Source of the DNA: Candidatus Pacearchaeota archaeon
GTDB lineage: Archaea > Nanobdellota > Nanobdellia > Pacearchaeales > GW2011-AR1
Direction: 5' to 3'
Assembly (NCBI GenBank): GCA_023136775.1
Contig: JAGLQO010000001.1
Location: 1-47,487 of the forward strand
DNA: 47,487 bases
Shown here: piece after piece, positions 9,930 to 18,237 of the stretch
Position numbering within the stretch: position 1 is the first letter of the stretch
Layout: each line of letters starts with the position of its first letter
The notes under the pieces: generated by a model
The model's database searches: none
What the model saw: the letters and a program-made list of their open reading frames with translations, nothing else
Told to the model about the DNA's origin: nothing
Translations under genes and position numbers: made by a program

Positions 9930-10349
9930 TTATTCTGTTTTTTCTTCTACTGGTGTTTCAAATAAAGAATCGAATTTCTTGGATCCCTCTTTTAGAACTT
10001 TGGAGTTAATTTGAACTGTGTCTAAAGAAATTTCTTTTCCTCTAACAGTTTTTCTAAGTTTTAATCCATTTGGTCTTCGGTTAACTTTTCTTTCTCCTTT
10101 TGGCTTCTTATGCATACCTTTTCCATATCCAAGTAAAACTTTCTTTAGGCCTGGTCCGTCAATTTCAATTCTTCCCATGAATCCAGACCTGTCCGAAGTT
10201 CCTGTAATTTCTAATTCGTAACCACTTAAGTCGCTAGAAAATTCTTTACCGTCAATTTTATCTCCGATTGATTTTCCAACTAGAGCTTCGTCCTCGCTTT
10301 CTACTTTGAAAGTCTTTCCTTTATGTGATATGTTTATTTTGAATACCAT
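9930..10349 (-). CDS. rps6e: 30S ribosomal protein S6e
   Basis: This small-subunit protein shows the family pattern FKINISHKGKTF, then GKSIGDKIDG, GYELEITGTSDRSGFMGR (the conserved ITGGSDxxGFPM-like motif), the basic stretch around KKPKGERKVNRRPNGLKLRKTVRG and DTVQINSKVLKEG. I place the start at the ATG at 10349, giving 139 residues, because S6e proteins begin just before the F-K-I/L-x-I-S motif; an in-frame TTG at 10385 would add 12 unrelated residues. The gene sits inside the roughly 2-kb interval bounded by inverted repeat copies A and B. Confidence 0.93.
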   Translation of the reverse strand: MVFKINISHKGKTFKVESEDEALVGKSIGDKIDGKEFSSDLSGYELEITGTSDRSGFMGRIEIDGPGLKKVLLGYGKGMHKKPKGERKVNRRPNGLKLRKTVRGKEISLDTVQINSKVLKEGSKKFDSLFETPVEEKTE

Positions 10350-10459
10350 GTTGTTTTGTTTTTTATTCCGTGGTTCTCGGCTCAATATTATTGGCTCCCC
10401 ACAGCAAAATTGTGTAATATTAGTTGCAAATTTGGGTTTTTAAGTTTTGCTGTTAAAAT

Positions 10460-10993
10460 TTAGAAAAAGAAATCTTCACTTTCTTCGTCATTATCATCAT
10501 AAAATAGTTCTCCCCATTCTCCTACTTTTTTCTCTATATAGTTAGTAGCTTTTCTTCCTTTTAGCTTGTGTTTTTTTAGGTGAGTTACTATATCCTCAAT
10601 TACATCTTCGAAATTAAATTCTTCTAAAGTTTTACAATCATTAAATATATTGTTTATATTTTTCTTAGATATTCCACTTTTTTGCAATATTATTGATTTT
10701 TCTAGTTCTCCTAATTTTTTTCTTGGAGTTGGAATATTTTTTTGATAAGTGCCTGCTTCTACTAAGTCTTCTGACCAGTAATTTAATATTTCATACATGT
10801 GCGTTATTGCTTCTTTAGATTTTAAGTCACCAACAATTATATCTTCAATTGCATAATCTATATTTTCTTTATATCCTAATTTTATGAGATTTGGGTCGTT
10901 ATATCCGTTAAATATTTCTTCTATCTGTTTCATACTGAATTCGCGTTTTTCTAATTCTAAGACATTTTTTTTGATTTCATCATTTATATCCAT
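10460..10993 (-). CDS. unknown helical acidic protein
   Basis: This 177-residue soluble protein is not recognised. It appears all-helical and strongly charged, with an N-terminal helix (residues 1-30), a middle region ending in KNIPTPRKKLGELEK (about 84-98), and an acidic end NDEESEDFFF. It has no cysteine cluster, membrane segment or catalytic motif that I can see. It lies 110 nt upstream of S6e on the same strand, inside the interval bounded by the inverted repeats, and could be the first gene of the S6e transcript. Confidence 0.65.
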   Translation of the reverse strand: MDINDEIKKNVLELEKREFSMKQIEEIFNGYNDPNLIKLGYKENIDYAIEDIIVGDLKSKEAITHMYEILNYWSEDLVEAGTYQKNIPTPRKKLGELEKSIILQKSGISKKNINNIFNDCKTLEEFNFEDVIEDIVTHLKKHKLKGRKATNYIEKKVGEWGELFYDDNDEESEDFFF

Positions 10994-11066
10994 TAGGCTT
11001 TATTGTTTTTGATATTTATAAGAATTATTATACTCTGAGTAGTTGGCGATAAACTCTTGCTGTAAA

Positions 11067-11230
11067 GACCCCTTTTTTAGAAAAAGGCCTCTTGGAGAAA
11101 AATCAAATAGTTTTAATTTAAAATAAATTTTCTAATAAAAAATTGATTTTAAATTAAATAATATAAGGCGAAATTGTATTTTTTAACGGTGCCGTCCAAA
11201 GGACAACCTGCACCTAAAATACAATTTCGC
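11067..11230 (+). repeat. family-1 structured repeat, copy B (inverted relative to A)
   Basis: Same order as copy A: hairpin I at 11067-11092, hairpin II at 11111-11158 (about 20-bp stem, loop CTAATAA), hairpin III at 11168-11230 (63 nt). Against copies A and C, hairpin III has four clean paired substitutions: A9-T55 to G-C, A10-T54 to T-A, C22-G46 to G-C and G23-C45 to T-A. The tip GTCC-ARA-GGAC and the following AACCTG are constant. Hairpin II differs widely in sequence but still pairs, keeping its loop. The flank GCATGCTTGGTTGCTTTTGC also matches copy A. Confidence 0.8.
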
Positions 11231-11250
11231 ATGCTTGGTTGCTTTTGCTA

Positions 11251-11799
11251 TTATACCTTAATTAATTTGTGATAAACCTTAGCTGTTATGTGACAATCTG
11301 CTAAAGCATCGTGGGCTTTTGTGTAATCTATGTCGAAGTAGTCGGCTATTGTTCCAAGGTTGCTTCTAAGGTCAAATGGAATATTTCCTTCTTTCTTTAG
11401 GTTTCTCCAGATTCTCATAGTATCTTCATGTTCGGTATTTAGCTTTGAGATTGAATTTCCTTGGTCGAATAAAGCCCCAAGAAATCCTCTGTCGAAATGG
11501 AAATTGTGTCCGACTAAAAGAGTGTCTCTTAAATCGTGTTTATCCACGAATGAATTAATTTGACTGCAAGCAATTTTTGGTTTGACTGCTATTTTATCAT
11601 GTTCTACTAAATTGATTCCGTTTACTTTTAGAGCGGAGCGGTTTGAATTATAGGCGTCGTGTTTTACAAAGATGTGGTTTTCTGCAATTATTTTTAAGAA
11701 ATCTTTTTCCACATCAACTAGTAACATTCCTACAGTTAGAGTTTTATTAAATCTAGGAGATAAGCCTGTTGTTTCGGTATCCATTACTAATCTTAACAT
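11251..11799 (-). CDS. DEDDh 3'-5' exonuclease (DnaQ-like)
   Basis: This 182-residue exonuclease belongs to the RNase T/DnaQ superfamily. The four acidic metal ligands and the catalytic histidine are visible: Asp7 and Glu9 in MDTETTG, Asp103 in HNFHFDRGFL, and His163 with Asp168 in HDALADC. The length fits a stand-alone proofreading or RNA/DNA-trimming nuclease, without polymerase or helicase domains. Substrate cannot be told from sequence. It lies downstream of the radical SAM gene on the same strand (39-nt gap), so the two may share a transcript; on its 3' side is repeat copy B. Confidence 0.9.
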   Translation of the reverse strand: MLRLVMDTETTGLSPRFNKTLTVGMLLVDVEKDFLKIIAENHIFVKHDAYNSNRSALKVNGINLVEHDKIAVKPKIACSQINSFVDKHDLRDTLLVGHNFHFDRGFLGALFDQGNSISKLNTEHEDTMRIWRNLKKEGNIPFDLRSNLGTIADYFDIDYTKAHDALADCHITAKVYHKLIKV

Positions 11800-11838
11800 A
11801 AAAGAAAAAATGATTGAGAGTTTATATGGATTTAGCTA

Positions 11839-12897
11839 TTATTCTCCAATCAAACTATATTCCAACCGTTCATTTCCCCAAGTAGGATGCTCTTCAATCC
11901 GAGCGATTTTCAAATCTGTTTTGTCGTAGAGTTTTTCTACATCATCCATTTCTATTAAAAATCTTTTACGTTCAGTGTCATCGTAGAAATTTTTAGTGTA
12001 TTTTTTTATTGTTTCAATTTGAGTTTCTGGTTTATTATATTCAACTGCGAAGTAAACAACTGTTCCTTCGTCAGTTCTGTTTCCATAAGGTAAAATATCG
12101 TGCATTAATAATCTGTTAATATATTGATAGCAGTCTTTTGTTTTTGCAGTGCATAAATGAACGTTTATTTTTAATTTATCATTAATGGCTTTTCGGACAA
12201 GTTGTCTTCCGACGGTAATTGAATCTCTAACTGTATAAGTATCTTCATTCAATGCATATTCTTCAGTTATTCTTTTGAAGTTTGTTTCTGATAATTCAAA
12301 TTCATTTAAATTTGCAAAACCAATTATACCATCGAGATTTTTTATAAATTCGTATAATTCATCTTTTTTTTCTGGAATCATTGGAACTTCAATTCCTGTA
12401 TTTTCAACTCCAAAAATTTTTGACGCCATTTTTATTTTTTCAAATTCTTTTTGTTTCAGCTCATCGTTTTTTTCTGCTAAGAAAGTCGGATGAAATCTAA
12501 CTTCGTCAACACAAGTTTTTAATTTCAATAATTTTTTCTCATCGACTAAAGGAAGAGGTAAATAAATATGATTATGAAATTTTTCTCCAAATTCTTTTTT
12601 CAAGGCAGTTGCGTAGCAAAGAGTTTTCTCAAAATAAACTAAGGGGTCTCCGCCTGTTATTCCTGCACCTTTCGCGTTGTTTGCGTGAGCTTCTTCGATT
12701 ACATCTTTAACGGTTTTTATTGGGCGTTCATTTGCATAAGTTGTCGCCGTATCTTTTCGATTAACCGACAAAGAACAATACCAACATTTACGAGAACACT
12801 TTCCACCCATAAACAAAACTAGCTTTTCTCCTCTAATGCAAAACTTACAGCCTTCGGCTATGTCTTTGTTGCAGTATGATTCAAATTTGGTTTTCAT
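11839..12897 (-). CDS. radical SAM protein related to pyruvate-formate-lyase activating enzymes
   Basis: A 352-residue radical SAM enzyme with the cluster motif CSRKCWYC at 34-41 (CxxxCxxC), preceded by another pair, Cys17 and Cys20 (GCKFC). Next come GITGGDPL (the SAM-binding GGE-like motif) and a TIM-barrel body. The long C-terminal part (about 230-352), with DSITVGRQLVRKA and HLCTAKTKDC, matches my memory of an uncharacterised archaeal family (COG2108 type), but I cannot verify this. The substrate is unknown. The minus-strand TATA box at 12917-12927 (CCCTATAAACC) lies about 25 nt before the ATG, so the mRNA is probably leaderless. Confidence 0.85.
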   Translation of the reverse strand: MKTKFESYCNKDIAEGCKFCIRGEKLVLFMGGKCSRKCWYCSLSVNRKDTATTYANERPIKTVKDVIEEAHANNAKGAGITGGDPLVYFEKTLCYATALKKEFGEKFHNHIYLPLPLVDEKKLLKLKTCVDEVRFHPTFLAEKNDELKQKEFEKIKMASKIFGVENTGIEVPMIPEKKDELYEFIKNLDGIIGFANLNEFELSETNFKRITEEYALNEDTYTVRDSITVGRQLVRKAINDKLKINVHLCTAKTKDCYQYINRLLMHDILPYGNRTDEGTVVYFAVEYNKPETQIETIKKYTKNFYDDTERKRFLIEMDDVEKLYDKTDLKIARIEEHPTWGNERLEYSLIGE

Positions 12898-12916
12898 AAA
12901 TATGTAAGCGGATTTT

Positions 12917-12927
12917 GGTTTATAGGG
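12917..12927 (-). promoter_or_regulatory. TATA box for the radical SAM gene
   Basis: CCCTATAAACC on the minus strand lies about 25 nt before the ATG at 12897, the spacing expected for a leaderless archaeal mRNA. The rest of the gap to 13058 contains a 7-bp hairpin CTATTGA/TCAATAG near 12986-13007 and a probable ATATAAA promoter for the NYN gene near 13030. Confidence 0.5.
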
Positions 12928-13057
12928 CTTTTGGGAGCCGAAATCCTTAAATAGCTAAACATATTAAGAATATTAACATGCTCCCTATTGATCTCCGGGT
13001 CAATAGATGATTTTTCTTTTTAATTAACAATATAAATGAGTCTATGCTGTATTTTCT

Positions 13058-13636
13058 ATGGAAAAAGTGATTGTGATGATTGATGCGGGATTCTTGTCCA
13101 AGGTAAGTAGAGAATTAGGCGATGGCCATTATTTCAAGTATGATTTATTAAAATTTTCAAAGATGCTTTGTGGAAATCATGGTTCTATTTTTAAGCATTT
13201 ATTTTTTTATAATGCTCCACCATACCAATCTAATAAGCCTACGGAATTTGAAAAGAAGAAAAAAGAAGAGTATGACTCTTTTGTTAGCAAATTAGACCTT
13301 GATGAATGCGTTACTATAAAAGAAGGAAGATGTCAAAGATTGAGAAATAATGGAAAATTTATATATAAACAAAAAGGAGTTGATACCTTGCTGACGATGG
13401 GACTTATGGATGTTCCAATAAAGTATCCAAAAGTAAAACAAATAATTCTAATTGCATCTGATAGTGATTTTGTTCCCGTGATAGAAAGGCTAAAAGATTT
13501 AGGAATCGAAATGATTCTGTATACATATTTTGACAGAAATAGAAACTCTAATTTTTCAAGGTCAAACGAATTGATAAAATCTGTTAGTAGATACGTTAAG
13601 TTAAGAAAGGAAGATTTTGAAGGAAATAAGTTTTAA
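13058..13636 (+). CDS. NYN/LabA-type PIN-like nuclease
   Basis: A 192-residue single-domain NYN (DUF88/LabA-like) protein, a PIN-like metal-dependent RNase fold. Putative acidic metal ligands are Asp9 (MIDAGF), Asp109 (KGVDTLL) and Asp135/Asp137 (ASDSDFVPVI). The core reads strand-helix as in the family: IDAGFLS at the start, F-Y-N-A at 50-53, GVD in the middle, then the S-D-S-D-F motif and a Rossmann-like end. An AATATAAATGA box about 27 nt before the ATG predicts a leaderless mRNA. The neighbour is a restriction-modification gene on the opposite strand, so a defence role is possible, though many NYN proteins act in RNA metabolism. Confidence 0.85.
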   Translation: MEKVIVMIDAGFLSKVSRELGDGHYFKYDLLKFSKMLCGNHGSIFKHLFFYNAPPYQSNKPTEFEKKKKEEYDSFVSKLDLDECVTIKEGRCQRLRNNGKFIYKQKGVDTLLTMGLMDVPIKYPKVKQIILIASDSDFVPVIERLKDLGIEMILYTYFDRNRNSNFSRSNELIKSVSRYVKLRKEDFEGNKF

Positions 13637-13707
13637 TATTTGGTTTCCATAAATATAGAGGATAAAATCGGTTTAAATGAGTTGGGGTGAAGTATTAGAG
13701 AAGGAGT

Positions 13708-16700
13708 TTAAAGAAATTTTCTTAATACCTTTTCTTTTAGTTTTGGAATAAATTTTATTTTATTTTTTAAGTCATCAACTTGTTTTTCAATTTCTTTTAG
13801 TTTTTTAAGAATTTCTTCTTGTTCTTTAAGGCTTAAATTTGGAATTTTTAAGTTGCTTAACAAAGTCTGATTGAGACTTTTTATATTCGACCCCTTGCTT
13901 TCATTAAATAATTTATTTCTAATTTCATTTGTTTTTAGATAGTAACATAAGAATTTAGAATTATAATTATTATTTAATAATCTTAATCTTATTGTAAATC
14001 CAGAAAATGATGTTTTTTCAAATAGGTTATCTACGTATAAAAATCTTCCAACTAGGTTTGCAGATCCATTTGATCTAACGACCAGAATATCGTTACAATT
14101 TAGCTCGTAGTTTTCTGCTAGTTCTCCAGATATTTCAGTTTCTTCCAGTTCGTCAAGGTTTGGCGAAAAATGTTCTTGGAAGTCCTTGACTCCAACAATT
14201 TTTACGAGTTCTCCATTGGATTTTTTGTCAAAGTTTAAACCATTTTTGAATTCAACCAAATCAGATAAATTAATATATTCCGAGCGTATATTTTTCAAAT
14301 TTAGTTCAATTTTATTATTTAATATGGAGATTTTCTCTTTTGAATTTTCTTCTTCTTCTTCTAGTGCCCTAATTTCTCTGATAATGTCATTTTGAATTTT
14401 TTTGGGAGGAATGGGAATTTCTAAATTTTGTAAATATGTTTTAGAGATATTTCGTAGCCCCTGTCCAGTTAATCCAAATTGAATATGGTTAAAATTGACA
14501 TTAAAAAAATTGAATATATATTGATTTAATAGTTCAACGTTATTTGAGCTAAAAATAAAATTATGATCTGAAGCAGAGAATTTATTATCAATAAATATTG
14601 ACGAGTTTCCACCATCTCCAATAATTATATTTTCATCTTCGTAGTCATATCTATCTACATATTTATTTAAAATTTTACTTGAAGTATAGAAGGGATATTT
14701 CCCATTATCGTTCCCATAACTTGCAGCTCTTTTTGATTTTGATTTAAATTCGATATTATTTTCTAATTTAATTAAGTCCCATTTAGTGTCTATAGATATT
14801 TTTCTCGATGGGTTGATTGAAATAATTTTATCAAATTCTGGTCTATTAAATGTAATCATATCAATTAAATTAATTCTTGATATATGGTTTTTTAATTCTT
14901 CATCAATTTCTCTATCGAATTTATCTTCAAAAGCATCATAAATATATGTACTAACTTTTTCCCCATTGTTGTATGAGTTCGAATCAAACAATTTGGTACA
15001 TTCATCAATTGTTTTTCCCTTTTTTATAGGATGGATGCCTTCAGTTCCACGCCTATTGCTAAATTCATAACCTAAAAAGTTTTTTTCTATTTTTCTCTCT
15101 CCCGAATCTACCAAGACAATTTTTTGGCCGTATGTTAGAATATAATATAATAGTTTTTCTTTTTCGGTGTTAATAATCTTGTTTAATAATTCCTCAGAAG
15201 ATTTGTGTCTAATTGTTTTTTTGTAGCTTTTAAAAAAATTGGAATTTAGAATTGCTTCAGTTGGGTTTCGTTTAAAGATAGAAAGATAATCTTCAAACGA
15301 AATTTCTGGGAAATTAAAATTTACATATTTAGAAAAAATATTTTCAAAGTTATCTACTGTTATATCTTTAAAATCTTCGCAGAATTGATTTATTGAATTT
15401 TCAATATTCTTCCAATCATAATCACTTCTTCTTTCTAGAAATAGCGTAACTGTTTCAGTATTTGTTGCCATAAATGTTCCTTTTCCTAAGCCAACCATTG
15501 ATTTAATCTTAAAGTATTTTAATAGTATCCCTCTTGTTTTTGAATAATTTCCTAGGTTTGATAGAAATGTTACAGGTAAAATAATTCCCGCTACACCTCC
15601 TTCATTTAGTAATTGCTTGCTTCTTTCAATGAATAAGCACTCAATCTCTGAACTTTGCTCTGTCAATCCCTTGTATAAATCGAAATCTTTGTTTGCCAAT
15701 TCCCTATCTTTAAAATTCCCTTTAAACCCTGGAACTGAATAAGGGGGGTTAGAAATAATTACATCAAACTGCTTATTATCTTGAGGAAAGTTTTTATCAT
15801 TATGCTTTAATTTTCCAGTATAGGATTTGGATTTTTTAAAATTATCCAATCCATCACCAATAATCACATTGGCAATACCATCACCATTCAAATAGCATCC
15901 AACTTTTGCAGTTTTAACTAATCTATAATCCTGTTCAATGCCGTATATATATTCGTGTGCCCAAATAAATTCATTATTTTTCCAAGTTAAAATTTGTTTT
16001 TTTATTTTTTCAGAATAGTCGGATTCTTTTATATTATCAATAATTTGCTGAATTTCATCCATAGATTCAATTAGAAAATGTCCGCTTCCTGCAGCATAAT
16101 CAATTACGTTTGGCAATAAGTCTCCAGAATTATTTTCATTTAATTTATTTTTTATTATTTTTGTTAGAGGTATGGATTTGCAAATAAACCTTGCTACTGG
16201 AACTGCAGTAAAAAATTGTCCAGACTCTTGTTTTAACCCCGTCGTTAATAACAGTTCAAAGAAATTACTTAAGTATTGTTGCTTTTTGTTATATCTGAAC
16301 CTATATGTTTGTAGCAATTCGACAACCTCTTTTAGAACTTTTGCATTTTCTTCAAATGTTTCATTGTCAAAAACTTCTTTTATGGCAAATTCATTATTCT
16401 TTTGAAGTCTAAGCTTTGTTATTTCTTCAAGTATTTGCTCTCTAACTTCTTCTTTTAACATTCCGAATTTATCATTAAATTCCTTTTCGCTTAGATCGGT
16501 AACGGTCTTTGATAACAGCTCCTTCATCCCCTTTCTGTATAAATCGGTTAATCTTTTCTGAAAGGAAATATTGTCATCTTTTCCCTCTATCCATTGAAAA
16601 TGTAATTCCTCCGAAGATTTTCTTTGTTCATCTATAATTTTGCATAGAAATAATGTAAAAATTTTATTAAATGCATTTGGTTTATCTGAAACTACATTGT

Positions 16701-17400
16701 GCCTTAGGATTTCTGAAAATCTATGAAATATAAAACTACTATCTTCTTCTGTTATTGGTTTTAATTGTTCAATTGTTAAGGATTTAGATTCAAAGTCATA
16801 GCAATCAACCCAATTTTCAAATATGCCGTTTGGTTTAGTTATTTTATTCCATCTATCAAAAAAATCTTTAACATTACTTGTTTCTCGATATGAATCTTCA
16901 ATATTGATTATTTTATTAATAAATTCAGCTTTATTTTTTTCAATTTTTGAAGTATATAGCATTAAATATTCAGCATTGGTGTCTTGCTGAAAATAAGTAA
17001 ATAGTTGTCCACCACTCTTATTTAAACTCTTTAACTCTTTTTCAAACTCTTTTCCCCAAGTTTTACATTCTATCATTAAAAAAGCTTTTTTATTTTTCAG
17101 TACAAGTATGTCCAACCTTCCACTTGTTCCGTGCCCAGTAGGATAAACTTTTTCTAATATTAAATCTTCTGGATCATAACCTTTTTCTAACAATCTATCT
17201 ACACATTCTAATACAACCCAATTTTCCTCTTGTGAAAAATTTTGAGTAGTTTTGCTATCGCATTTTACCTTTTTACCGAAATTAATTTTACTATTTTCAA
17301 AATCAACTTCGATAGAATAACTATTATATTTTTTTGTAAAAATTCCAATAGAATTATCTTTAGGGCTAAAGCCCAGCGCTTTCACCATCTCTTTTTCCAT
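13708..17400 (-). CDS. single-chain restriction-modification-specificity enzyme (type IIG-like)
   Basis: A 1230-residue fusion of all three restriction functions. The N-terminal nuclease (about 60-150) is an HsdR-N-like PD-(D/E)xK domain: Asp97 in GRLDILV, Glu111 and Lys113 in IECKTW, then GQLFTYFQQ (131-139). The central N6-adenine methyltransferase has SAM motif I DYAAGSGHF (about 433-441) and the catalytic NPPY at 551-554. After about residue 880 come two HsdS-type target-recognition domains separated by coiled coils (IPIPPKKIQNDIIREI and a glutamate-rich helix; then IPNLSLKEQEEILKKL near the end). No helicase motor is present, so it is type IIG/BcgI-like rather than type I, and a single polypeptide would methylate and cut. 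The reading frame is intact. It is transcribed away from the HExxH gene. Confidence 0.9.
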   Translation of the reverse strand: MEKEMVKALGFSPKDNSIGIFTKKYNSYSIEVDFENSKINFGKKVKCDSKTTQNFSQEENWVVLECVDRLLEKGYDPEDLILEKVYPTGHGTSGRLDILVLKNKKAFLMIECKTWGKEFEKELKSLNKSGGQLFTYFQQDTNAEYLMLYTSKIEKNKAEFINKIINIEDSYRETSNVKDFFDRWNKITKPNGIFENWVDCYDFESKSLTIEQLKPITEEDSSFIFHRFSEILRHNVVSDKPNAFNKIFTLFLCKIIDEQRKSSEELHFQWIEGKDDNISFQKRLTDLYRKGMKELLSKTVTDLSEKEFNDKFGMLKEEVREQILEEITKLRLQKNNEFAIKEVFDNETFEENAKVLKEVVELLQTYRFRYNKKQQYLSNFFELLLTTGLKQESGQFFTAVPVARFICKSIPLTKIIKNKLNENNSGDLLPNVIDYAAGSGHFLIESMDEIQQIIDNIKESDYSEKIKKQILTWKNNEFIWAHEYIYGIEQDYRLVKTAKVGCYLNGDGIANVIIGDGLDNFKKSKSYTGKLKHNDKNFPQDNKQFDVIISNPPYSVPGFKGNFKDRELANKDFDLYKGLTEQSSEIECLFIERSKQLLNEGGVAGIILPVTFLSNLGNYSKTRGILLKYFKIKSMVGLGKGTFMATNTETVTLFLERRSDYDWKNIENSINQFCEDFKDITVDNFENIFSKYVNFNFPEISFEDYLSIFKRNPTEAILNSNFFKSYKKTIRHKSSEELLNKIINTEKEKLLYYILTYGQKIVLVDSGERKIEKNFLGYEFSNRRGTEGIHPIKKGKTIDECTKLFDSNSYNNGEKVSTYIYDAFEDKFDREIDEELKNHISRINLIDMITFNRPEFDKIISINPSRKISIDTKWDLIKLENNIEFKSKSKRAASYGNDNGKYPFYTSSKILNKYVDRYDYEDENIIIGDGGNSSIFIDNKFSASDHNFIFSSNNVELLNQYIFNFFNVNFNHIQFGLTGQGLRNISKTYLQNLEIPIPPKKIQNDIIREIRALEEEEENSKEKISILNNKIELNLKNIRSEYINLSDLVEFKNGLNFDKKSNGELVKIVGVKDFQEHFSPNLDELEETEISGELAENYELNCNDILVVRSNGSANLVGRFLYVDNLFEKTSFSGFTIRLRLLNNNYNSKFLCYYLKTNEIRNKLFNESKGSNIKSLNQTLLSNLKIPNLSLKEQEEILKKLKEIEKQVDDLKNKIKFIPKLKEKVLRKFL

Positions 17401-17556
17401 AATAGTACAATATTCTTTAATCTTAATAAACTTAATTGAATAAATAATTTAACATTCATTCCGAACCATTGTAAAACAAATGTTTCGCTTCAATAAATTA
17501 AATTACTTGTGATATTCACAATGGGAATTTTGAAAAATTATAATTAAGAATTTATA

Positions 17557-18084
17557 GTGGACTGGTTTAATTTTAAGATGGAAAAAAGAATAAAAGAATC
17601 ATTTGAAATAATAATGGATAGGATTTCAGCTGAGAAAAATTTTGAAATTTTGAAAATTTCTGGAAATAAAATAAAATTAAATGGACCAGAAGGTAAATTA
17701 TGGTATATTTTATCTGAGTCTGGAAATTTTGATGAGTTATCAGATAATGCTTTTATTGGGTTAATAGTTCATGAATTAGCACATTATTGGAGTCCTGATA
17801 TTTCGGAAGAGTATAATTTTTATGCAAATACTTATGTTCCTTTAAGAAATGAATATGAATCTTTGCCTAATTTGGAAACGCAAGAAAAGAAGGAATTAAG
17901 AAACAAAATTATTACTTTAGAAAGAAGATTTGATTGCAAGGAGATAAGAAGACGATATAATCAACTAGAAAATGATACAGATAATTTGGCTATACTTTGG
18001 GGGTTTAAAGAAGAAATAGTATCTATTAATAATGAAAGAAATGATGCGAAAACAAGAGTAATCTCAGGCCCTCAAGATTTCTAA
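17557..18084 (+). CDS. putative HExxH zinc metallopeptidase-like protein
   Basis: A protein of 175 residues (GTG start at 17557) or 168 residues (ATG at 17578, which I consider equally likely). It has a zinc-protease motif: His72, Glu73 and His76 in GLIVHELAHYW, with an acidic candidate third ligand around 138-142 in the motif END-x-DNLAILWGF; the D-x-x-A-x-x-W-G-F pattern is usual in small stand-alone metallopeptidases. A charged helical stretch (100-135) lies between. It has no signal peptide or membrane helix, so it is presumably cytoplasmic. It is divergent from the restriction-modification gene, sharing the intergenic region 17401-17556, which has a TTATAATTAA box about 28 nt before the ATG. 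It may belong to the defence patch; the substrate is unknown. Confidence 0.6.
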   Translation: MDWFNFKMEKRIKESFEIIMDRISAEKNFEILKISGNKIKLNGPEGKLWYILSESGNFDELSDNAFIGLIVHELAHYWSPDISEEYNFYANTYVPLRNEYESLPNLETQEKKELRNKIITLERRFDCKEIRRRYNQLENDTDNLAILWGFKEEIVSINNERNDAKTRVISGPQDF

Positions 18085-18108
18085 AAATTAACATCCACTC
18101 CCCAAATC

Positions 18109-18227
18109 GGGAATTTCAAAGAAATTCCCTCACAAAATCAAATCATCTGCGACAAAGTCGGTAAGGGATTTGGAATCTAAAATCCTGTGCGGATTTCCCC
18201 TGACGATTTTTCCGACCACGGAAAAAT
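18109..18227. other. cluster of four perfect hairpins
   Basis: Between convergent genes four perfect stems follow each other: GGGAATTTC-AAA-GAAATTCCC (18109-18129), CGAC-AAA-GTCG (18150-18160), AAATCC-TGTGC-GGATTT (18180-18196) and ATTTTTCCG-ACCA-CGGAAAAAT (18206-18227). None is followed by a long T-run. They probably mark the 3' ends of both flanking genes. Confidence 0.6.
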
Positions 18228-18237
18228 GTCAATGTCT

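Noticed and set aside
13708-17400. Type I restriction complex split into several genes
   Set aside because: All domains are in one uninterrupted frame and no helicase motor is present, so a classical type I system does not fit.
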